Below are positions 13,801 to 25,800 of a stretch of 64,000 nucleotides of DNA, piece by piece; position 1 is the first letter of the stretch, and the number at the start of each line of letters is the position of its first letter. Source of the DNA: Balanoglossus misakiensis (Eukaryota > Hemichordata); NCBI GenBank assembly GCA_040954595.2, contig CM082576.2, forward strand, positions 9,982,001 to 10,046,000, given 5' to 3'. Under the pieces are notes generated by a model, which searched no databases, was not told the origin of the DNA, and worked only from the letters and a program-made list of their open reading frames with translations. The translations under genes were made by a program, and so were the position numbers.

Positions 13801-16800
13801 GAAAAATAATACTTAAAAATCTTCTTCTCAAAATTGACATGGCCTATGGCCTTGACATTTGGCATGTAGAACCCTGGCTATGTGGTCCACAAAGCATCTG
13901 AACAGAATTTTGATATCTCCATTCATATGCAAATTAGGCCGATTTGAAAATTTTGCCCATATATGGTCATCAGGTCACATGACTTATTAAACATTCACAA
14001 GGGTACTGCACCAGCTCTCATTGGCCTGCACCATTGTGCTAAGTTTGAAATTGGTTGGTTCAGCCGTTCTCCAGATCTACTTGACAAAAAAAACGGCACA
14101 AGAAGAAAAAGAAGAAGAAAAACTCCAGTAAAAACAATAGGGCCCAAGCCTGCTGGGCTTGGGCCCTAAAGATGAAAAACCCCAGTAATACCAATAGGGC
14201 ACAAGCCTGCTTGGCTTGTGCCCTAAAAAACCCCAGTAAAACCAATAGGGCCCAAGCCTGCTGGGCTTGGGCCCTAAAAAATCAGCTCAGTGATATTTAA
14301 GTGTAAAATAATAACTCCCCTGGACTACAAGCTATTCTGTGCTTTATGGCAGATTGGCAGTACCAGTAGCTATAAAGACCTCAACACAGCAATTGATACA
14401 TGTACACTAAAGCCAAGTACGTACAACAACCCACGTTTCTAAGCCTTTTTGGGACATGAATTGTCTTACAGCACAGCCACCTCCATGCTACACAAAACCA
14501 CAGACTCCAACCCGAGGGTCTGTCACTCAACTGGGTTGCTCCAAATTTCTACCAAAAACTGGATCATGGTACAGCATTTACTTGCAAACAACACAGTGAA
14601 AGTGTTGGGTCCAGTGCATGCAGGGTTGCATTTCCAGAGCATAAATGCTGGTAGTAAAGCGTTAGAACGTACGGGCAGTCCAGCCGTCACTTTTGACGTG
14701 GCGGCCTGTTGGCTGATGCACCCATGTAAAAGGCCTCTACTACTCTAGTACAGAAGACTAGGAAATCTAGAGCTGACTAGCCATGTCACATTTCATTTTT
14801 CATTTACTGGCACACACTGGCGTCTGAGAAAAGCCTGTGAACAACAGCAAGACATATTGAATCACACATGGAAATGAAAAATTTCTTTTATTTTGCTAGT
14901 CACAGTATTTAGGGAACTAATGGCCGTATGGATATACAGGTCACTCCTCTTGGATTAGACTGAAAAAATAAAGCAACATGCAAATGCATATAAATGTAGT
15001 CTAGAAAACCCAATCGCCAATAATCATTCAGTTCACCATACTAGAGTTTTCACGGCTGGCCCTACATGTACATACTAATAACAACTGACTCATTATCACA
15101 GGTCAACATAACTGAAGATCTCAACACTGATCACCCAGCTCATTAATCTGACATATTTGAACCCTCGGTGGACTGAACTTACGCATATATACAGTGTATG
15201 TATCATTGATACATGGTGTAAATTAACTTGGAGAAACAAATTTCTTGTTTTCAGTCATTTCTCTCCTAGGGGATGTAATGTCCAAAGCTACAATAATTGC
15301 AGCTCATCGTACACTACAAGTACAACATGACTAGGATGAAACCCGTAATGAAATTAATTTCAGTCACGACTTCGGCCCACGTTGATTACGCAAGAACCAT
15401 GGATACCACACCATGACAACAACAGGAAACGTACCTGGCCAGTAATGGTCAGATGCACAGTATTTGACTTTTTGTCTTTGTTCATATTGGCATTAAAAAC
15501 GTGTCATCAACTCACATCTCATAATTGTTGTGAAGTTTCATTTGTTGACACTCCAAGCCAGTTTTGTCTAATCCCAGGTCCGTCTGACCCTGTCTGTTGG
15601 TCATTGTGTTATCTCAGCACATTAACTGAATATCAGTGTGACCTGGAACCATTTCACAGACACTCACGAAGTGGTACAGAGAGCACTTGCTACTCACAAA
15701 ATATCTACTTTCACTTTTTGACAGTTTGGAGGGTTTTATGTTGAAGGGTGTCACTCTATGTGGGTTGAATGATGACACGTTTTTATTACAATTACATAAA
15801 TTATAATATTCAATGCAATCCAATCCAATAGTGCAAATATAAAGAAAATGTAATGGATTGAAAATTTATATAATTTCCTGAAGTATTCATGAAAACAAAA
15901 TTTTACATTTCAGTTTACACCAGTTGAAGTGTAAACGAGATGTGACAGTTCACATTATAGTTGAACCATTGCTGTGAAACCCAACTAAAACGTTCAGTTC
16001 TTATTTGATGTGGTTGAACGCAATAAACAACATATGCATAACCTTTTCGTGGAATTTGTTAAAAATAGACATCTTGTTTGCATACGGGCGATCCAGAATT
16101 GCTAAACCATGTAAATCCCAGGTACAAATCTGGAGATACCTTGATTTCTTTCTTTTATGGTCAAATGTTTAAGTCAGTTATCTTCAAGTCGGGAAAAAAA
16201 TAATGGAAATTTACGGTAGCAAATTCAGTCACTCGATCACCCTTACACAACACAGTCAGGGACAAATACAATAGCTTGATTAGCATACATTGTATTTATG
16301 CGCAATACCATTTTCCAAGTGATTTTTCCCCTTTTCAATTCCATCCCCAAAACTTAGCCAATAAGCAATTGACAAGATTAAGGTTCAGATGCAAAACAAA
16401 CAATAACAGACAAATGCACAACTCGATTCAGGTCGGCCCTTAGAGATGGTGACATTTTATCGAAATGCCTGCTTCTGCAATTTGAAACAAAAATGGTGAT
16501 TGTCCTTCTGGAAATGTTTCAGGTGAAACCAAAGGATTCATCATGCAAACATGCAGTACTACATGTGCAAACTCTGTTTTAATTTTTTTTACAGACCTTC
16601 CCATTTCGGCCATTTTGAAAATTTTCAAACGTCTCTACTCTTTTTAAGCCACAGTTCCACGTATTGCATCACAGCTCTGACCTCGACGCAACAGTACATC
16701 ATCAAGTGCTGTGACCTAGAAGGTTCCAGGTCATTGACATCATTCACAGGTCATTTGATAATCATCCACAGACTGCTCTTCAACCCCCCCCCCCCTCTCC

Positions 16801-19800
16801 TCCTCCTCCTCTGAAGTGTAACATGTTGGATGAGCGCACACATTCCCCGCTAATTTCAGACAAATATCTCTAGGTGATTATTATGACAGACTGTATATTG
16901 TTTATAAACACAGACCATCACCAGCATCAGCCCTTGGGGGTAGCAGGCCTTTTATCTCATGGCCATGTATCTAAATATTGACACAGTATTGCCATGTTTC
17001 ACACTAACGTTGTTCACATTTTATAATCCGACTGAAATGTAGGGTGACATAAAGTAGCTATCCTTTGGGGAATAGATTTTGGCGGCATCCGCATTATACT
17101 CGTACCTGAACTTAGGCCGACCGAAATATTGTATCACAACCGTACTCTAGTTACCCATGAACTGTAATATTACATGCTACATGTATCTTATCCCATATTA
17201 CCATGTAAAGGCTCAACTAGGCCAATGTAACGCGTTCACACACACGAATTTGCGACGGCTCTGAACCCCCCTTCCTACCAGGACCAAACTAAGCTGCCTC
17301 TAGGCTGATGCAGCGTGTCCACATTGGTAATATGACACTGGCCAAGGCCCAGCACCGGCGCTACACCGCCGTAAACTGTCCTGTCTGAACCGCCTTATTG
17401 AGGATATGCGCAGTATGCATCGATCATGTCAACCAAACTTGTTTTCGCAGCCCAGCTGTTGCAACGCCTGCCATCAAGACTAGATGGGTACAGACTGAAA
17501 ACTGCTTTTGGCACATGGCCACGTGTGATTTCAATCAACACACACACAACACACATTTCATTGAATTTATGGAGTAGCCCGTTTCAGTGCCATTTCAAAT
17601 CAATTACCCATACATGTACAAACTGTCACCGGTAAAAGATAAAATCATCAAAATCTGTTAATCTCTCTCTATTTTAGGCATTACATGATTGTACATTTAC
17701 CCCATACAACTTTCACATTGCATTGCATCCAGCAAATGACGCTAATTTTATGCACCTGTATTCTGACGAAGAACAAGCTATTTGGTTAGCAATATTTCAG
17801 AGTGGCAACGAAATATCTTGCAATGTATTTGGAGGGGGGGTTGGCAGTGGGAGGGGCAAAGTTAGAAGGACATATGTTATGATTTTGGTGAATTCAATGA
17901 AGCTGGCTGCGTATAATTACATACAACCCGGGTACAGTACATGTACATGTACTGTACCTGACCTATCACCATTACTGCTCAAGGGAAGCAAAATATATTT
18001 ATGTCATGATCTCATCAATATAAAAAATATAATACTTCTTCTCTGTATGAAACTACATAGAACCTAATGACTCAGCCATAAAGGCTTAGACATACATGTA
18101 CAGAAACTGTTTGCAATGTATTGGCCAACTGTTGAATACTCAATTTGAATCACTATTCAACACAGTTTTCCATTCTGCTAATCTATATTTTACAACAGGG
18201 AAAAAAACAACAGCATATGTGTGGGTATAGTTTTCAGCACATGTTGCCACTGAGGGAGGAGCACTGGACATTCATTATCGACACTTTCTACAGCAGCTAC
18301 TTGGCATGCCTGGAGAAGTTTGGTCATGTTCTGACAGCTGGCAACACAGATAATCCCTGTACTGTACATAACTCCAATTCTGACTTCAGCTCAACTCATT
18401 ACTACTCCCGCCATTTCCAACCTCCATGGTATGCCGCCAGAATCTAGTTGAGATTATCAAGAAATTTCAGATATCCACATTTATCAATGTACAGATTCAA
18501 ATTTGGACATAAAAGCTCGCCAGATGTATTTTTGGACATGTCTTTCCCTGTCCGTTTGACATTGAATCACATGTTAAAATAACCTATATAAACCGAACAA
18601 TTTCTTCAGTACATTGGGTGTTCGGTTTAGACAGGTTTAACAATACATAGAAATCCAGAAAATTATGTGATCAAATGATCAGAGTCGTCATTTATGTCTG
18701 TACATGTAGTTACGTGTACATCGAATAACATGTTCACCCCAACAAATAGGGCATGTTGCTCTATGACGGACCTCAGCAGGATTTTGTCGTTAATCTCAAA
18801 ACAATACCCACTGAAGTTTCGAGATAAAGTTCTTCATGTTTCCTGTCAACTTCAGTCTGCCTCTTTTTATCAGTGTCTGTGGGTATCTGAGTATTTCCTC
18901 CTAAGGTAATGTGCTGCCATCGGGTCAGGTCATCGGGGTCACCGGCGAGCCACCAGCACATTCGCTGGTAATGGTTTCCACAAAAGATAGAAATACGAGT
19001 TAGAGAGAACAGTTAGCGATTCGGTTCTACTATTTTGCTTATCGGTATGCCGGTTCATGATGGATAACCGACATTTCGTGCGAGGACATTTTTCAACTAT
19101 CAATGGAATGGTACTTTTCTTCTGTGATATCACCAGGGATTCCATCACAGTTTAGTCCCTCCGTCAAAGTGATGGAGAAGACCGTGATTTCATCTACATT
19201 CAAACTGTTTGCTCCCGCTTCCTTGTACATGCACCTACCCATTGAAAGTTTTGTGCAAAACACTGCTATTATTGCTAAAAGGGACAGTTTAGAAGAATTG
19301 AATACAATCTAATATCTTATCATGCCCTATGAAAGGGGGCGCGACTGCATTCTATTATAACACACTGCTTCACTGACTGCAAGTTAACATCTTGGACTGT
19401 GACCAGTCGCTCAATATTGTGATTACTGATAAAGGCTCTAGTACTTCTGTAGTGCATAGACCTGTGGTCTCCCAAAAGTAATTAGAACGGCCTTGGCAAG
19501 ACAACAGACCTTTGCTAGCAATACATGTAACAATTACTTCTACTGGTACATTGTACGTAAATTAGTAAGTTGCCACACCATCAATCACAAATCCCTTGAG
19601 AGAACGCTGGCATGGACACTATTTTTTATTATCATAAATATATATTAAAATTACAGAGTATTCAGTTTGTGAACACTGCCCGCATGTACTACATTCAATT
19701 CAGTCTAGACTAATTACATTGGTGATTAACATTATTCATATCTGCACTTGTACTGTATACAGGCTGTGTTGACAACCAAAATACTGGGTCCTCAATGCAT

Positions 19801-22800
19801 TTCTATGGGGTTTGAGCAATAAACTGTACTGCAGCAGTTGACACATTTAAGAGCAAAATATTACAAAAAACGCAACAAGGACATTTAATCAGAATTGTCA
19901 AATTCAAATATCTTCCCACTACAGGAGCTAAAATTAAAATTCATTTAAAGCCCCTTTTCCCTTAAAACCAGTTTTGTGTTGAAGTGGTTGTTTTGTTGTA
20001 ATTACTGAAGTCTACAACAAAACGCTCTTTGAGCTGTCCAACAAGGATATCATGTCTAGAAAGCTCAACCAGGAAGCACATCATTCCGGTTTCAAATCAA
20101 GTGACAGGAATTTAAAGGTCATACTAGGGCACAGTATATAGTTTAATACCTTCCCCTCCACCCCCCCCACCCCCCTCTCACCAACTATGGCAAGTTATCA
20201 TATTTGGACATGTGCCCTCAGCGTTTCATCGAAACTCGGCTGCCAAGTTTGGCACACTACACAATCCAATATTGGCCCTGTCCTCTGCTTTAGGGGGCAT
20301 CATTGAACCAGACCAGTGGGGCAAACTAAAGGCCTGTGAAAGAGTCTGTGGTGCGTGACCAGATTTGCAGGGCAAGGTTGGCTGGTTAATCTGCATATAT
20401 GTCAACACCGGACCATCTGCGGATTACCCATTTGCTACAATATCCATACATGTATACTTCCGTTCTTCACTCGCCACTTTGAAAAGATCTGCAAAAATGT
20501 ACATGGTCACGTTATTTGTTGAAGTTGTCAACTAAGCAGTCAAACATGGTTCTGCATACATGTACATGTACATCATACATCATGTACATGTACCAATAAA
20601 TCTCACCATATCACTTAAAACAGCCATGATATCCGGGTTTAATGTCTGGGTTCTGACATTATATTCAGGACAGCTGTCATCCCAATTTAGTATTTTACTT
20701 TAGTACAACGCAACCATAGTGCCACACCCACTTAGTAGTAGTAGAAGACTTCTTGTCTGTGTAAGCCCAGGCTCTATTGACACTGCTATTCTGTGTTGGT
20801 GAAATAAAAATCCCCAATCCTTTCAGTTTATAGCTGTATTGTTTTTCAATTGTAGAACTAGGAAAAGAAATGTTTTGACCTGAGAGCGTTTATCGTTAAC
20901 CTACAATCCCTGATTTATTACAACTTCAAACAGCGTCAGTACATTTGACATGCCCTTTGTATTTAAAGCACAACTTCCTTATGCCACATGAAAAGACCAA
21001 GCAACCCGCACACAGTACGGGACAGCTTGCATTATCAGTTCCAAAAGCCCTGTTTTCCGCACAATGTGGTTCAACTGTACAGCTCTTTTTTTGTACCAAA
21101 ACCACCGGACAAAGGACGCTCCGAAGATAAACGTTATACACAGTCAGGCACTTCCAGAAGTGACTATACATGTATGTCAAGTCATGCCCCATACGTACAC
21201 GAAGCTTGCATCCATCAACAAAATATATATTCAGCACGCAGATGTGAGCTGTTCTGCCACCACTGATATTGGGGCAGCTGGGTTTTCTGCAACACAAAGT
21301 TGTCCTACAATCCATCACCCTGATGAAGGATGTCAAGCCGTGTTCTACCAGATGCAAACACGCTCCTGCTTTTTTCAAGCCTGTCGAAATGCAAATAAGC
21401 AACTAAACCGGTTGTCTTTTGGTATAATCATTTCATCAATCCTACTCCTAGGAACTCAGTATATAGCAGGTTTTATTAGTATGGTATATCATACATGTAT
21501 ATAGGCATCTGAATGTCAGTAGCTGCTAGTCTGTTAAGATTTACTGTCTGGTATTAACCTCAGACACACCACACACACGTGCACAAACTTGTGTATGTGT
21601 CAACTCACAAAAGAGTTTTTACTACACATGCTTGAGGTTCCATACTTACAAAATATGCATACACCCGTACATATAGAGTAATTGTATGTGTGTGGCCTGG
21701 ATACATGACCTGGAAACTAAAACTGTTAATATTAGCCTCTTTACATAAATAAATACTGTTCTTAGTGTTACCCGGTTACAGGACCAGTGATGTGGGTGGA
21801 CTTTCTACTCGTATGTTATAAGCCGCTTCAATCCGGACCATCGACACTACAAATCTAGCAGATGGAGGAAAGCTGAAGGTGTGACGCAGAGCAACATCCC
21901 ACGCTGCAGCAAAAGTGTTCAGCATAATAGCCAAGATTCTGGTACGAAACAATTGGATTAGCCCCGAATCAACTTTGAGCCCCATAATCCAATACATTGG
22001 AACTTTGATCAGCTGGGTGACAGCCAAGCAAATTGTGCCGCACTTGAAATCACTCTCCCTGCCAATCCAACTTGGGCTGTGCGATTTTGTGGCGATTTCT
22101 GTGAGGGCTGTATACGCTCAACCATGAGATGTCCACCACTGTCGCCATGGTGTTGGTTTGCCAAGCAGCAGTTTAACGGGAGATGGACCACTAAACAGTG
22201 GCTGTCCAATAAATAGCTCAATTTATGACATTTTCTCGTGTTCCTAGCAAATCACGCATCTAATACATATACCCCTACACATATATGAACACCGAAGATG
22301 GGCGTGTCCCAAACGGTGATGTACACAATTTATTCAGTATATATATGAAATATCCACAGGCAAGTGTATATATACAGCATGCAAAAGGTTAACACTGCCT
22401 TTAAAACATATGTGATTGAAATATGTGTACGGATAAAGCCACCAAGCCAGACTGAGAGACACAGGCAGACAGACAGACAACCAGATGGCTTCACTGATGG
22501 AAATCCAGACAGACCCAACAAACAAACTCTCCCTGTTGGCAACCATCTTCCTAAGCCCAAAACATCTTTAGCCGTTTTGAAATTTACCTCTGTGAAAATC
22601 ACCAGGCATAAATATCTCCAAACAATGTTAACATCCATCATACAAACTGTATGGGAGTGAATTCAGCATTTTCACCCACAGTCAAGTGCCACACCCACCC
22701 GCTTGTGCCAGCTATTAAACTGCATCAGCTTCTCAGAGTTTCGCGTACATAGGCAAAACAACGGCCAAAACGGCATAAGCAACAGTCTGTACAGAAGTCC

Positions 22801-25800
22801 CTCAGGCAAGACCAAGTTCTGCATGTTTACAGGAGTTCCTGCATCATTTGCTGTGCCCATTGTCTGTATGTGTGTGCATGTGTGTGTGTGTGTGGGGGGG
22901 GGGAGCCCCACTAGTACATTCCATCATCATCATCATCATGGTTCCTCCCCGAGCGTACGGGACAAACTCCCCAGGCTCCCCACCACAGTAGATCAAGTAG
23001 CAACACTCCAGACACTATCAAGACTCGCAGCTTTTGTAAATACAGCTATCTGGGACAGACAGCCATGAATGGTGAATGTCCCACACATCAATAGCTTGAT
23101 TATAATCTACTTATTATCCCTTGTACATGCATCTCTTCAACACATTGCATACCTCAGCACAAAAAACCAGACGGCACCAACACCTATCCAGGGCTTTCTT
23201 TATTTCACGTCCAGCATTTTCATATGAACGGATTATTTTCAGTTGCATTTTAGCACTCACTCATTATGTTACATTATACATACCACTTACCAGCTTAAAT
23301 GGTTTGTCTTGTAAAGACGCGTACCTTTTTGTTGTCTGCTGAAAGTGGTACCTACCTGGTTAGCACTCACTCACTCACTGGCAGTTTAAGTGGCCTCGCA
23401 CACGGCTTGTTTTACTGATACATCCCTCTTGTTTTCACACTTCTTTAATCACCCCTCCATGATTCAAATACAAAACCGCAGCCATCATGCTTGTCAACCT
23501 ACATTGCTAGCAAAATATCATTACAGCTTTCACAAATTGTATAGGTGTTTATTCACATTCATCATCATGGCCTGTAAATTTAACAACGCCAATCTTCGAA
23601 GACTGTGACACAGACATTGTAACTAGCACTGACACTTTTTCATCAACATTATGGGCCTAGGACACCGGAAATCTTCACTTCTTGAACTTTGAGAAGGTCA
23701 CGGTCAAGTCATTTTCATAAAAGCCACCATCCAGTAATATCACGCGCTCTGTGCTTGGAACATGAAAAGAGTGAAAGGAGCCAAGAATGGACCTATCAGA
23801 ACAATTTCTGAGAGTTGATACAGTTCATGTCTCGGGAGACAAATTTTTCTCAGTGCCTCATTTCCATAACAAATCAGTATTCTGGGAATTCCAGTCACAC
23901 CTTACTGTTCAGATTAATACAATTTTCGACAAACATTCACTATAAAATCTTTTCTCTTCTTAGAGCTTTCACTGACAAAATTACCAGAAATTCTTCTTTC
24001 ATCACAATTTAATGAAGGACAAAGTTGCTCTTCCTTGATATTCTCTGTGTTTATATTTTCTCTAACGAGAGATTTATTTGCACTGCTCTCTGCTATCAAA
24101 AACATGTCGGATCACCATATGTATGAGCATAGCATTTAAATACTTTTATGCTCATATGTGTGACAGTGAGTGTGTGTATTACATCTTCACACAGGAGAAC
24201 ACTGATTTGATATACAGCCAGTGAGTCAACATGATTAAGTTAGCAAAATAACTTTATCTTTTGGCAGGAAACAAACATAATCAGATTGACATTCACATCA
24301 CAAAAGAATGACTTTGTGTACATGTAATATAAGTGTACAAATACAAATGAACAGTAGAATCTCAAATTGTTGGTGAATCTAGAAGCCATGGCTTTCATCA
24401 CAATTTATGACAACTATGCTACTTGTTCCAGACCTGTCTATGTTAGTAGCCATCAACGACTGGGTACTGAACACAACATTCTCCCCCTTAGGAGACTCAG
24501 CAATATACAAACAGGACTCCATCTCCCTTCCAAACAATGCATAGTCACCCTCCCCTTCTGCAGGATATTTAACAATACCTTCTTTCACCAGATGAGAATA
24601 CAGCCCCTCTCCTTCTGAAAGGTGTACCCTTACCCAGTCTCGCACAACAGGAATATGGCCCTTTTCTTCCATATAAATGATATACGATTATTTTCACAGT
24701 TGGCAAATTTTGACTGACAGCTGGTTGCATTTTTGCCAGCTGCCAGCTATATTTTCTGCATCCCTGTAAATAAAGTAGGACACCTTCATCATCAAGGCTC
24801 CATCATAGACAGTTTTGCAAGCGCAACTAACAGTGAGTGAGGTATAAATTGCGACCTGATTTGCTATGAAAATAATAAAATTCAGAGCTAACTGGGTTTT
24901 CAAGGACAAATGTCTTGAAACCATGGATTCAGACCGGCTACCGATGTTTAGGGGACTGCTAGAATTGAATTGTTCAAGACTCGGTTCACCAATATCTACA
25001 TGTATGGTACTCTCTCATCCCATGTAGCATTCTACATCTATTACATGAAATGCAGATTGAGTCTGAGAGTGAGAGATCCAATCACCTCACCCCACCTGAT
25101 GAAAGCTGCAGTCCAATTTTTTTTTTTTTCAGCATCACACCGTTTGGGAATATGTTTTATACTCAGTACAAGTTTTGATATATTTTGTACCAAAACAGTC
25201 AAATTCGCTTTGACAGGGTATGGCAACCAAACAGAATTGATGACTTCTCACACCACTAGAGGGCTCACCTGAGTGAGAACACATTCTGCAGACACAAGAC
25301 TTGACACAGTTATTTCACGTTTCATATAATTACTGTATGGGTGGGTGGTTTATTTGGAAGGGATAAGATGAAAATCTGCTTTATCTGCAGAAAAAAACTA
25401 CAGTCATACACAGTAAAAAATGTTGATACAGCTGACAAAAACAAGTACATTTATTGGTGGTTGTGAGTTCAATGCAGAGCAAAATTTTCCTTGATTTTTA
25501 ACTGAAACCATATTTTCACTTGCAATGCAATTCTTTTATTATCAGCCAATATTTTGGCCTCATGCTGCTTACTTCACACCACATAACTGAAAATTTCCAA
25601 TTGATATTTACCATTAACATGAATGTTCCTGTCATAATTTAATTTGATTTACACGTTCCACGGCCTCTCCTGAAGTACAGAACATTATACCTTTGTTGTG
25701 TCGCAATCACCAATTTTGCATTATTTGTCCATCAGTGAAACTGCAACGTATATATCGGGTCACACTATCATTTAACCTCTATTCATGGTTTCGATGCAAG

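Larger units (their letters stand above)
10007..14280. mobile_element. Tandem repeat block of a Helitron-like (HINE-type) candidate element
   Basis: Three head-to-tail units start at about 10008, 11120 and 12231, each with AATATAGCTGCAAGCAGC. Units 1 and 2 are 1112 and 1111 bp and nearly identical. Unit 3 is expanded internally into five copies of a 239-bp subunit. Units 1 and 2 end in an A-rich GAAAAAGAAG stretch and join the next unit directly. Only unit 3 continues into terminal hairpins (14140-14274). The 5' end has a small hairpin (GCTGC-AA-GCAGC) followed by GGGCCCAAGC, whose complement recurs in the terminal hairpins. Tandem inner repeats, a 3' stem-loop followed by CTAA, and a 5' inverted match fit non-autonomous Helitron/Helentron relatives, but a MITE or satellite is not excluded. 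No coding capacity. Confidence 0.6.

Noticed and set aside
10007-14280. Reading the tandem block as a cluster of SINEs because of the A-rich junctions
   Set aside because: No Pol III promoter boxes are visible, units are over 1.1 kb, and the true 3' end is a hairpin plus CTAA rather than an A-tail. Still possible as a composite.
20926-21504. Opposed ORFs of 158 (minus) and 146 (plus) codons
   Set aside because: Cys-rich by chance, mutually overlapping, no recognisable motif and no good splice context.
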